A stretch of 64,000 bases of DNA from Psychrobacter fulvigenes. GTDB lineage: Bacteria > Pseudomonadota > Gammaproteobacteria > Pseudomonadales > Moraxellaceae. The notes beneath the pieces were generated by a model. It searched no databases, had not been told where the DNA came from, and saw nothing but the letters and a program-made list of their open reading frames with translations. Positions 1 through 8,225 of this stretch are shown here, piece by piece. The DNA lies in contig NZ_CAJGZP010000001.1 of assembly GCF_904846155.1 (NCBI RefSeq), positions 2,480,001 through 2,544,000 of the forward strand, in the 5' to 3' direction. The position numbers and the translations under genes were made by a program. Positions within the stretch are counted from its first letter, which is position 1; each line of letters begins with the position of its first letter.

Positions 1-55
1 TAAAGAATTTCTCTTGCGAAACTAAAATTGCAGTGCAATTTTTTAACGTTTCTCA

Positions 56-76
56 GGGCTAAAACCACAGCCTACA
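56..76 (+). repeat. Half copy of a dispersed palindromic (REP-like) repeat
   Basis: This stretch reads GGGCTAAAACCACAGCCTAC plus one A and matches, with one substitution, the right arm of the perfect inverted repeat at 1718-1786. Only one arm is visible; the partner may lie before the window. It sits upstream of lpxH. A short AAAATTGCAGTGCAATTTT palindrome lies at about 24-42. No gene was seen in 1-152. Confidence 0.5.
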
Positions 77-152
77 GCAATAGTTTTAGAGTAGTTGAGA
101 GTGTAGTAAGTCTTATAAACTTATAATAAATAGATGATAAGGATCATGACAA

Positions 153-992
153 ATGCAAACGTTTAATCATTTAATAACGACCCGCCCTCATGATGTGCGG
201 CAAGTGTTGATTAGCGATTTGCATTTATCGCCTGAAGAGCCTGCCTTAGTGCAGGCTTTTTTAGCCCTGCTTGATGATTGTCTTGCTCTGCCTGCTCTCA
301 AGCGCCTATTTATTTTGGGTGATTGGTTTGAGGTATGGCTTGGCGATGACGTTTATTTGTCATTGTCAGATGACGCGCGCCAAACCCATTGGCTAACCCC
401 GCTCATCGTTAAATTAAAAAAACTGCGAGTAGCTGGCTGCGAGATTTTGGTGATGCATGGCAACCGTGATTTTCTGTTAGATCAGCCATTTTGTAATTTG
501 TTCGGTGGCGAGCTTATTTATGAGCCATACACTTTAACTGTTGGACAGCAGAATTATCGCTTAGAACACGGCGATGCGTTATGTGTTGATGATAAGAAAT
601 ATCAGTTTTTTCGCAAAATCATGCGCAATCGGTTAACCCAGTGGTACTTGTTGAATAAATCACTAGAAAAACGCTTGGCTATCGCAGATAAAATGCGTAA
701 AAAAAGCCAACAGAATAATGCCAATAAAGCAGCCTATATTATGGATGTCAATGAAGATGCAGTGATACAAGCAGTGGCTGATAGCGATGCGTTACTACAT
801 GGTCATACTCATCGTCCAGATATTCATCAAGCGACCAGTAATAAAAAACGCTACGTGCTGGGCGACTGGCGACTGCTAGATAGCGATACACGCCAGCCAA
901 AAGTCAGCGCGGTAATTGGAGCGGTTATAGCAGAAGACTCAGACAATGATGATTCTGAGTTTGGACTATTTGAATTTAGATATTCAGTGTAG
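153..992 (+). CDS. lpxH: UDP-2,3-diacylglucosamine diphosphatase LpxH
   Basis: Lipid A synthesis enzyme (Raetz pathway) that hydrolyses UDP-2,3-diacylglucosamine to lipid X and UMP at the inner membrane. The 279-residue protein has the calcineurin-like metallophosphatase motifs in order: SDLHLS (residues 21-26), GDWFE (56-60), GNRD (103-106), EHGD (138-141) and HGHTHRP near 215, which together form the di-manganese site. The length is slightly above the usual 240 because of a short N-terminal lead and a C-terminal tail. An upstream ATG at 145 is out of frame and hits an early stop, so ATG 153 is chosen, with AAGGA a few bases upstream. It is convergent with orn; its stop codon lies inside a small inverted repeat. 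Confidence 0.95.
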   Translation: MQTFNHLITTRPHDVRQVLISDLHLSPEEPALVQAFLALLDDCLALPALKRLFILGDWFEVWLGDDVYLSLSDDARQTHWLTPLIVKLKKLRVAGCEILVMHGNRDFLLDQPFCNLFGGELIYEPYTLTVGQQNYRLEHGDALCVDDKKYQFFRKIMRNRLTQWYLLNKSLEKRLAIADKMRKKSQQNNANKAAYIMDVNEDAVIQAVADSDALLHGHTHRPDIHQATSNKKRYVLGDWRLLDSDTRQPKVSAVIGAVIAEDSDNDDSEFGLFEFRYSV

Positions 993-1014
993 GGTACGAC
1001 CTGCACACCCTACA
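988..1014. terminator. Inverted repeat between convergent lpxH and orn
   Basis: TGTAGGGT at 988-995 pairs perfectly with ACCCTACA at 1007-1014 across an 11-base loop. The left arm contains the lpxH TAG stop codon. There is no strong T tract, so it may be a weak bidirectional terminator or a remnant of a palindromic repeat. Confidence 0.4.
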
Positions 1015-1032
1015 ACCCTTCTTAGCTTAGTC

Positions 1033-1650
1033 TTAAGGCATTAGCTTAAAGAAATGCTGACGATAATGCTTAAGCTCACGAATAGAATCACGAATATCGT
1101 CTAAGGCTAAATGACTACCGCCTTTTTCAAAATTCTTTAAAATATCGGGACGCCAGCGGAAGCATAGCTCTTTGATTGATGACACATCCAAATTACGATA
1201 ATGGAAGAATCTTTCTAGCTCAGGCATTTGCCGTGCCAAAAAGCGGCGATCTTGGCAAATAGAGTTGCCGCACATTGGCGACTTGCCGCTATCTACCCAC
1301 TTATTAAGAAACTTAATGGTTTCAGCTTCGGCTTCGGCCAGTGTCACCGTACTACGGCGCACACGATCAACCAATCCTGACTGCCCATGTTGCTTGGTGT
1401 TCCAGTCATCCATTTGGTTTAGCTTTTGATCTGATACCTTGATGGCAAACACTGGCCCTTCTGCCAAAACGTTTAAATCTTCATCAGTGACAACGGTGGC
1501 AATCTCGATAATCTCATCATTTAAGGTATCAAGACCTGTCATTTCAAGGTCAATCCATACCAACCCTTTTTTACCTTGGTTTTTAATTTTGATCTTATTG
1601 GGATGGTCATCGGTATTTGTATTAGTACTTATATTAGTGTTGCTACTCAT
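1033..1650 (-). CDS. orn: Oligoribonuclease Orn
   Basis: 3'-5' exoribonuclease that degrades 2-5 nt RNAs and linear dinucleotides such as pGpG to mononucleotides. DEDDh exonuclease motifs are visible: DLEMTGLD (residues 34-41, metal ligands D34 and E36), [11 protein letters not shown] in the middle, and HLALDDI near the C terminus. The family usually begins close to the WIDLEMTGL motif, so the first 27 residues (Asn/Thr/Asp rich) are an extra lead of low complexity. No better internal start was found. The next gene upstream, rsgA, is divergent, and E. coli also has orn beside rsgA, which supports the call. Confidence 0.96.
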   Translation of the reverse strand: MSSNTNISTNTNTDDHPNKIKIKNQGKKGLVWIDLEMTGLDTLNDEIIEIATVVTDEDLNVLAEGPVFAIKVSDQKLNQMDDWNTKQHGQSGLVDRVRRSTVTLAEAEAETIKFLNKWVDSGKSPMCGNSICQDRRFLARQMPELERFFHYRNLDVSSIKELCFRWRPDILKNFEKGGSHLALDDIRDSIRELKHYRQHFFKLMP

Positions 1651-1717
1651 CTTGTGTCCTGTAATTAATAAATCTTATAATCATTCCCCCCATTCTCAGC
1701 TGACTAAATGTATTGGC

Positions 1718-1786
1718 GTAGGCTGTGGCTTTAGCCCAGCATTTTGCTTTCGCAAAGACTTAAGCTGGGCTAAAGCCACAGCCTAC
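1718..1786. repeat. Perfect 23-bp inverted repeat (REP-like palindrome)
   Basis: The left arm 1718-1740 (GTAGGCTGTGGC...) is the exact reverse complement of the right arm 1764-1786 (...GCCACAGCCTAC). The 23-base centre contains a smaller CTTT-CGC-AAAG hairpin. It lies between the divergent orn and rsgA genes. Single-arm relatives occur at 56-76 and 20046-20070, so it is a dispersed family rather than a local terminator. Confidence 0.8.
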
Positions 1787-1932
1787 AATCATACTAAGTT
1801 GAGAATCAGGTGATCATTTATATTTCTGACGGCTAAAGGTTACAAAACCCCTATCTGATGCAGTCGCTTTAGGCTGTATGTTAGCAAATTTTCACGCTAC
1901 ACTTAGCAATATTTTCATAATAGGCATCAACC

Positions 1933-3036
1933 ATGGCATTAATCCGGCAACGTAAACTGACCAAACAGCAGATTCGTCGCATCGATAAACAACAACAATC
2001 CAATCAAGACAGCATCGATGAGGGCTTGATGGACGGTATTGTCATGGCACATTACGGCAAACAACTAGAAGTGCAGATGACCAGCTTACCGGCTGTCATA
2101 CCTGTACAACCTGAGATTGCTCCAGATGACCCTGAGCCTTTCTGGCAAGCGCTTGAACTAGGTGATATCTGGCGTTGTCATGTACGCACCAATCTACCCA
2201 TGCTGGCAACTGGCGATCATGTACGCTGGACGGCAGATCCCAACACTGGGTTTGGACGTATTGAGTCTGTACAGCCGCGCACCTCCTTAGTATCAAGACC
2301 TGACCGTTACCATAAGCTCAAGCCAGTTGCCGCCAATGTCGATATTCTTGCCATTGTCTTTGCGCCCTTGCCTGCTGCCGCTCCTACTTTAATAGATCGC
2401 TATCTGGTGGTCTGCCACCATGCCGGCGTACAGCCATTATTGGTATTGAATAAAGCAGATTTATTGGCACAAGAAGGGTATGCAGACACTGAGGAGCTGC
2501 TGAGGCAATATGCTGCCCTTGGTTATGATAGCGTACTGACCTCAGTCGATTGTCCCGAAAACATCGCCGACATCGCCACGCAGCAAGGCCTTGGCGAACT
2601 AAAACGTTATATTGATAAAAAGCTCGTTATTTTTGCTGGTCAGTCAGGTGTCGGTAAAAGCAGCTTAATCAATGCGCTATTGCCCGAATCTGCCCAAAGC
2701 GTGAATATCATCTCCGAAAACTCACAGCTTGGGCAGCATACTACTACCACCAGTCGCTTGTTGCCATTCAATCCAGAGGATCTGACACAAGGTGGTATCG
2801 TTGATACGCCTGGTATTCGTGAATATGGCATCTGGCATTTAACCCCTGATGACATCATTTCTGGTTTTATTGAGTTGGCACCTTTATCAGGTGACTGTAA
2901 GTTCCGTGATTGTAAGCATACGCATAATAGTAAAGGCTGTGCCCTATGGCAGGCCGTCGCTGATGGTGATGTATTGCAGCGCCGTGTTGAAAACCTGATT
3001 ACGTTACAAGCCGAGGCCGATACAAAGCCTTATTAG
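1933..3036 (+). CDS. rsgA: Ribosome small subunit-dependent GTPase RsgA (YjeQ)
   Basis: Circularly permuted GTPase that acts late in 30S subunit maturation. The 367-residue protein shows an N-terminal OB-like part and then the GTPase motifs in the permuted order typical of the family: NKAD (G4, about 173), GQSGVGKSS (G1, about 236) and DTPG (G3, about 293). A C-terminal zinc-binding knuckle follows, GDCKFRDCKHTHNSKGC. The basic N terminus (RQRKLTKQQIRR) fits ribosome binding. It is divergent from orn across a 282-base gap that carries the REP-like palindrome. Confidence 0.96.
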   Translation: MALIRQRKLTKQQIRRIDKQQQSNQDSIDEGLMDGIVMAHYGKQLEVQMTSLPAVIPVQPEIAPDDPEPFWQALELGDIWRCHVRTNLPMLATGDHVRWTADPNTGFGRIESVQPRTSLVSRPDRYHKLKPVAANVDILAIVFAPLPAAAPTLIDRYLVVCHHAGVQPLLVLNKADLLAQEGYADTEELLRQYAALGYDSVLTSVDCPENIADIATQQGLGELKRYIDKKLVIFAGQSGVGKSSLINALLPESAQSVNIISENSQLGQHTTTTSRLLPFNPEDLTQGGIVDTPGIREYGIWHLTPDDIISGFIELAPLSGDCKFRDCKHTHNSKGCALWQAVADGDVLQRRVENLITLQAEADTKPY

Positions 3037-3065
3037 AACTTAACCGTTAGGTTGACCATCGCACG

Positions 3066-3094
3066 TTTACTATGGTCGGGCTAATCGGTATAAT
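3066..3094 (+). promoter_or_regulatory. Candidate sigma-70 promoter for the rhodanese gene
   Basis: TTTACT at 3066-3071 and TATAAT at 3089-3094 are separated by 17 bases. It lies in the gap after rsgA, about 70 bases before the TTG start chosen for the YibN-like gene. Only the sequence match supports it. Confidence 0.5.
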
Positions 3095-3163
3095 AGCGCC
3101 TTGTTCGGTAACCCTAAGCTGTATTCGCAGTTTAATAGAACACTTATTTTTTGGAGGTTTGGT

Positions 3164-3616
3164 TTGGATCGTGCGCTTGAATTCGTGGGCAACCACCCGT
3201 TTTTATTTGGCATCTTGGCAGTACTGGCTGTCTTGTTTTTTGCCATTGAAAATAAACGCAGCGGCAAAAAAGTGTCGCCCAATACCCTCGGCATGATGGT
3301 CAACTCCCAAAACGCGCAGCTTATTGATATTCGCGCCAAAAAGAAGTTTACCACCGGCTATATCCAAGGCAGCCGTAATATTCCTTTTACTGAGCTCAAA
3401 GACCGCTTGGAAGAGATACGCGCTATTGAGCAGCCGATGATAATCATTTGTGACATTGGTGTCCAAGCAGGGGCAGCCGTTCAGATGATTGCCAAAGAAA
3501 ATGTCTACCGCTTGGAAGGTGGTATTGGTGGCTGGCAAGGTGCTGGCATGCCACTGGTTGGGCTAAAAGACGCTCAGCCCAAAAAAGGTAAAAACAAGCC
3601 AAGCTTGCATAAATAA
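3164..3616 (+). CDS. yibN: YibN-like membrane-anchored rhodanese-domain protein
   Basis: Single-domain rhodanese with an N-terminal membrane anchor, homologous to E. coli YibN. The frame is open back to 3101, but the only good ribosome binding site, GGAGG at 3153-3157, is placed for the TTG at 3164, giving a 150-residue protein that starts (M)DRALEFVGNHP as in YibN. A hydrophobic segment (FLFGILAVLAVLFFAI) is followed by the rhodanese fold with LIDIR, GYIQGSRNIPF and the active-site Cys in ICDIGVQAG. The catalytic loop differs from the common CxxGxR form, so sulfurtransferase activity is uncertain. Its neighbours grxC and secB are the same as in E. coli (yibN-grxC-secB), which supports the assignment. 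Confidence 0.85.
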   Translation: MDRALEFVGNHPFLFGILAVLAVLFFAIENKRSGKKVSPNTLGMMVNSQNAQLIDIRAKKKFTTGYIQGSRNIPFTELKDRLEEIRAIEQPMIIICDIGVQAGAAVQMIAKENVYRLEGGIGGWQGAGMPLVGLKDAQPKKGKNKPSLHK

Positions 3617-3647
3617 AAGCTCATATAATTTATGGTCGCTATAAAAT

Positions 3648-3680
3648 AAAAAGACATCATTTTATATGGTGTCTTTTTTA
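3648..3680 (+). terminator. Rho-independent terminator after the rhodanese gene
   Basis: AAAAAGACATCA pairs with GGTGTCTTTTTT across a short AT-rich loop, ending in a T run. It separates the rhodanese gene from grxC. Confidence 0.7.
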
Positions 3681-3855
3681 TGTGATGGCTGTTATTCTTT
3701 CATAAGCTTTCAGAGCAGCTGGCTTGAATTCATCATTTAGATCCCCACTTTATAGTTAGCATAATAAAATATATACTTATCTTTAATCTATTTATAACCA
3801 AGTTATGAGCGGATAACTGATAAAAAATACATTTAAAATTCACTAAGGATACTTC

Positions 3856-4119
3856 ATGACTGTCTCTGTCAAAGTCTATACCACCCCTATCTGCCCTTAT
3901 TGTTCACACGCCAAACAACTTCTAAATTCTAAAGGCGTTGCATATGAAGAAATTGGTATGCATGATATGAGCAGCGATGAGCGCCGTGCATTAATGCAAC
4001 AAACCAATAACTATCGCATGGTGCCACAAATCTTTGTCGGTGATACTTTTGTAGGCGGTTTTAGTGAGCTTAATCAGCTGAACCAACAAGGCAAGCTTGA
4101 TGAGATGTTAGCAGGCTAA
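3856..4119 (+). CDS. grxC: Glutaredoxin 3 (GrxC)
   Basis: Small dithiol glutaredoxin of 87 residues that reduces disulfides with glutathione, for example as a ribonucleotide reductase donor. The active site CPYC is at residues 13-16 (ICPYCSHAK), and the glutathione-binding MVPQIFVG (cis-Pro) and GGFSEL motifs follow. It has its own AT-rich upstream region with AAGGA before the ATG, and secB follows 97 bases downstream. Confidence 0.95.
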   Translation: MTVSVKVYTTPICPYCSHAKQLLNSKGVAYEEIGMHDMSSDERRALMQQTNNYRMVPQIFVGDTFVGGFSELNQLNQQGKLDEMLAG

Positions 4120-4216
4120 TCTAATAGATTATCGCTAGCCAGTCACACTGAGCTTTTAACTAACTATCGCTACTGCGATAACAACGATACATTGCACCAT
4201 TATTTGAGGAATTATC

Positions 4217-4669
4217 ATGGCTGAAGAACAAGCACAACCACAATTGGCTTTAGAACGTATTTATGTAAAAGACATGTCGCTAGAAGTACCAGGCGCTGGC
4301 GTGTTCACTAAAGAGTGGAACCCTGAGCTTGATATCAATCTATCTAGCAATGCTGAAAAGCTTGATGACGATCATTACCAAGTAGTCTTGACAGTCAGTG
4401 TGACGGCCAAAAACGCTGAAGAACCCGCCTTTATCGCTGAAGTTCATCAAGCAGGTATCTTCTTACTTAAGCACATTCCAGAAGATCAAATCGGACAAAT
4501 CCTAGGCGCATACTGCCCTAACGTTTTGTTCCCATATGCCCGCGAAGTCATTAGTGATATCGTTACTCGTGGTAGCTTCCCGCAGTTGTTACTTGCACCA
4601 GTGAACTTTGACCAAGCGTACGCACAAAGCCAGCAACAAGCGCAAGTAGATGCTGAAGGTAATGCTTAA
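4217..4669 (+). CDS. secB: Protein-export chaperone SecB
   Basis: Homotetrameric cytosolic chaperone that keeps precursor proteins unfolded and hands them to SecA. The 150-residue sequence carries the family hallmarks [29 protein letters not shown] and the conserved [11 protein letters not shown] helix followed by [20 protein letters not shown] precedes the ATG at 4217. It ends with a strong hairpin terminator. Confidence 0.97.
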   Translation: MAEEQAQPQLALERIYVKDMSLEVPGAGVFTKEWNPELDINLSSNAEKLDDDHYQVVLTVSVTAKNAEEPAFIAEVHQAGIFLLKHIPEDQIGQILGAYCPNVLFPYAREVISDIVTRGSFPQLLLAPVNFDQAYAQSQQQAQVDAEGNA

Positions 4670-4708
4670 GTTTTAGCAGAACAAAGCTACATTGAAATAA
4701 TAATATCT

Positions 4709-4744
4709 AAAAGCCGTTTACTTATGATAGTAAGCGGCTTTTTA
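4709..4744 (+). terminator. Rho-independent terminator after secB
   Basis: AAAAGCCGTTTAC pairs with GTAAGCGGCTTTT across an ATTATGA-type loop, followed by a T run. It lies about 40 bases past the secB stop. Confidence 0.85.
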
Positions 4745-4795
4745 TTGGCTGTATTCTAGAGCTTGTCCTTAACACAAATAATGTTTATTTGGCAT

Positions 4796-4821
4796 AAAAA
4801 AACCCTGCCAATCAGCAAGGT
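4796..4821 (-). terminator. Rho-independent terminator after adk
   Basis: On the minus strand ACCTTGC pairs with GCAGGGT (one G-T wobble) and is followed by seven T residues. It lies about 40 bases beyond the adk stop. Confidence 0.75.
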
Positions 4822-4856
4822 CTTCAATTAAATATTAAGTAAACAGACTATAAAAA

Positions 4857-5540
<684 letters not shown>

Positions 5541-5712
5541 TTAGGGATTGGTTTACTACTCAAATGCCATGACTACCTTACATCGTGCCTTTATAAAGCT
5601 CAAGTATTTTTATTATAAGCCTTATGCCAACAGATGACTTATCTGTTCATGTAACAGCATTGCACGCTGCAACATCAGGCGGCAGCATGGACGTCAATGC
5701 AAAATTTAAATG

Positions 5713-6996
5713 TTATGGTATCTGTTGGTTAATCTGCACATTCACTTCGGTTTGATCGCTACCAATGACCACTGGGTTGCCAGATAAGTCTCCTGACTCT
5801 GCACCAGCATTGCCACTACGACTGATACGAGCAATGACCGCCAACTGTGTTTTTTCAGCTCGTGCTGACTGTATCGTACGCTCAGGCATCATCGCATCGA
5901 GATCACTTAAGCTGACATTGGCTTCACCCTGCCTAATGACACTGATTGGTAAACGCTTGGCCGCATAGGGTGCACCGCCATTGACATCCCGAATCGCGAC
6001 AAACAACACATCATCACCTTGTACCAATGGCAGCAGGCTTGCGTTGATTGTTATGGTCACATTGACACCTTCAGCCGCTTGCGCTTGCTGTGCGATGACA
6101 TTGGCGCTTAGCTCATCTAAGCTTGCCAACGCTTGGGTATGATCACCTGGTTTGGCGGCGATACTTTCACGCAGTCTTTGAATCCAGCTCTCGGCCTGAT
6201 CGAAGTTACTGGCACGTGCTTCGCCCATTGCCATCAGCATTTGCGCGCCTTCATGCTGTGGGTTATTGCGCAAGACCTCTTCTAATACACGGCGACCATC
6301 AGCATCCAATTGACCATTGTTTGCAAAAAAGCTGATTTGAGCATAAGTGGTCGCTATCTCTTCATTATCTGGTGATAATCGATAAGCACGAGATAACGCT
6401 TCTAGCGCAGAATCAGTTGCTTCTAATGACAAAAACAGCTCTGACAAACGCATCCAGCGATTAGGATCGTCAGCATGACGATGGACGTTGGCTTGCATGG
6501 CCGTAATTAATTGCCGTCCATCCTCACCAATTGCCCATTCAGGTGGCTGATCAATTTTACCAGTTAGTAAGTCATCAGCGACTTGACCAACCTTGTCTTC
6601 TGCTTCCCAAAACTCAAAGACAGGCTGACGGTCACCGATCAACATATACGCCAGTGCTGCTAATAACGGTACCCAAACAAAAACCATCATTCTGTTCTTG
6701 AAACTAGGAGGCACCATTGTAGCTACTTGACGTTGGACATCTAGCAGCTGACGTTCAAGCTCAAGTTTCTGATTTTGATAATGAGCCTCATCAATCGTGC
6801 CAGTGTCTTTGTCTGTTTTTAGCTCCGCAAGGCGTTCACGAAACACCGCCACGTTGATATCCAATAATTGGTTATCGACGGGACTGGCTTTGAGCCGCGC
6901 TGCACGCATCCACGGTGCAATGACGATGACAGCAAGTATCAAGGCAATAAGTAAGCTTAGGGCAATAAATAAGCCAAAAGTAGAGAATATGGTCAT
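5713..6996 (-). CDS. ccmI: Cytochrome c maturation protein CcmI (CycH)
   Basis: Apocytochrome chaperone of the system I heme-ligation complex. The 427-residue protein has two N-terminal membrane segments (about 5-30 and 108-125) separated by a heptad-like coiled-coil region (KLELERQLLDVQRQV). A periplasmic TPR domain follows (RWMRLSELFLSLEATDSALEAL and on), then a C-terminal beta-rich domain. It overlaps the end of ccmH by four bases, so the two are likely translationally coupled. It is the last gene of ccmF-ccmG-ccmH-ccmI. Confidence 0.9.
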   Translation of the reverse strand: MTIFSTFGLFIALSLLIALILAVIVIAPWMRAARLKASPVDNQLLDINVAVFRERLAELKTDKDTGTIDEAHYQNQKLELERQLLDVQRQVATMVPPSFKNRMMVFVWVPLLAALAYMLIGDRQPVFEFWEAEDKVGQVADDLLTGKIDQPPEWAIGEDGRQLITAMQANVHRHADDPNRWMRLSELFLSLEATDSALEALSRAYRLSPDNEEIATTYAQISFFANNGQLDADGRRVLEEVLRNNPQHEGAQMLMAMGEARASNFDQAESWIQRLRESIAAKPGDHTQALASLDELSANVIAQQAQAAEGVNVTITINASLLPLVQGDDVLFVAIRDVNGGAPYAAKRLPISVIRQGEANVSLSDLDAMMPERTIQSARAEKTQLAVIARISRSGNAGAESGDLSGNPVVIGSDQTEVNVQINQQIP

Positions 6997-7574
6997 TTTT
7001 TGTCCTCTGTGCTGGTGATGTCATGGTCAGCAGTGTCAGTACGCGCTAGCAGTCGATCAAGCTCAGCTCTTTCCGCTGGCGTGAGCGCTTCCACAGTGTT
7101 GGCGTCTACCGTCGTACCGCTTTTGCCACTCGCAACTACTTGGCGACGTTTGGTCTGCCAGAACCAACCAACAATCAATGCAATTAATAATAGTGGTGGA
7201 AAAAACCATAGAATCCACGTCGATGGGCGTACAGGCGGCTTGTAACTGATAAAGTCGCCATAGCGCTCTTGCATATAGTTACGAATTTCTGTATCGCTGC
7301 GGCCGTCTTTTACTAAATCATATGTTCTTTGCTTCAGATCTTGCGCAATGGGCGCATCTGACGCAGCAAGGTTTTGGTTTTGACATTTGGGACAACGTAG
7401 CTCCTCAATGAGACCACGGTATTGAGCTTCTTGTCGTTCTGAATCAAAATCGTAGACATCAATAGCGGCATAGCTGGTGATGCTAAGCATACAGGCTAGC
7501 ATAAAGCCTACCACTTTCCCGACCATGCCCGTCTTTACTAAAAGAGTTTTTATATGGGTGTTTTTCATTGACAA
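6993..7574 (-). CDS. ccmH: Cytochrome c maturation protein CcmH (CycL)
   Basis: Periplasmic-facing thiol-disulfide protein that keeps apocytochrome CXXCH cysteines reduced for heme attachment. The 193-residue protein has a signal or anchor helix (VVGFMLACMLSITSYA), the family motif LRCPKC (LRCxxC) around residue 58, the conserved MQERYGDFISYKPP, and a C-terminal membrane helix (ILWFFPPLLLIALIVGWFW). It overlaps ccmG by ten bases and ccmI by four, indicating one operon. Confidence 0.93.
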   Translation of the reverse strand: MSMKNTHIKTLLVKTGMVGKVVGFMLACMLSITSYAAIDVYDFDSERQEAQYRGLIEELRCPKCQNQNLAASDAPIAQDLKQRTYDLVKDGRSDTEIRNYMQERYGDFISYKPPVRPSTWILWFFPPLLLIALIVGWFWQTKRRQVVASGKSGTTVDANTVEALTPAERAELDRLLARTDTADHDITSTEDKK

Positions 7575-8224
7575 GCCTCCGCAAGCTGACTTGAATCTAA
7601 ACTGACATTATTCTTATTGGCATCATTGAGCACCATCATGCAAGGGGCAATACGACCTTGCCAGTTGGCCTCATTGATCTCACCAATAATATGTTGACGA
7701 ATAACACCGTCGCCATCGACTAAAAAGGTCTCAGGCGCGCCAGTCAAACCCAAGTCTAAGGCAAACTGGCCTGATAAATCTTGAACAGACATCGAGAATG
7801 GGTCGCCACCTTGATTTAGATAGGTAAACGCATTACCAATCTCGTCTTTGTAGTTTACCCCAACGATATTGACTCCACGACTTTCAAGCTCCATCAAAAA
7901 GGGATGCTCAATAATACAAGTTGGGCACCAAGAGCCCCAAACGTTCATTAAAAACGGCTCGTCAGGTAAATTCTCATTGGTCATGATACGCGAGGTATCT
8001 GATAATAATGGCAACTCAAAAGCCGGTACAGGCCGCTCAAGTGCCGTACTGGGTATGATATCTGTTGGCTTGCCCAAACGCATATACAGTATTACTATCA
8101 AACCAAAAAACACAATGAGCGGGATTAAAAACCATATTTTCATTTGCTTTTTGTTCATCGTTTGGCTACGACCTGTATTATCCCCTTTATCACTTTGGTT
8201 AGGGGTGTTATTAGATGTGCTCAT
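7565..8224 (-). CDS. ccmG: Thiol:disulfide interchange protein CcmG (DsbE)
   Basis: Membrane-anchored periplasmic thioredoxin-like reductase of cytochrome c maturation. The 219-residue sequence has a polar N-terminal lead, one transmembrane helix (IWFLIPLIVFFGLIVILYM, about 30-48), FLMNVWGSWCPTC with the redox pair near residues 97-100, and the DsbE-typical GAPETFLVDGDGVI. The N-terminal 25 residues before the helix are longer than usual. It starts just after the ccmF stop, so the genes are co-transcribed. Confidence 0.93.
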   Translation of the reverse strand: MSTSNNTPNQSDKGDNTGRSQTMNKKQMKIWFLIPLIVFFGLIVILYMRLGKPTDIIPSTALERPVPAFELPLLSDTSRIMTNENLPDEPFLMNVWGSWCPTCIIEHPFLMELESRGVNIVGVNYKDEIGNAFTYLNQGGDPFSMSVQDLSGQFALDLGLTGAPETFLVDGDGVIRQHIIGEINEANWQGRIAPCMMVLNDANKNNVSLDSSQLAEACQ

Positions 8225-8225
8225 A

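Noticed and set aside
1439..1813. Plus-strand 124-codon frame over orn and the palindrome
   Set aside because: Overlaps orn on the other strand, has no family motif and runs through the REP-like repeat. It is a shadow frame.
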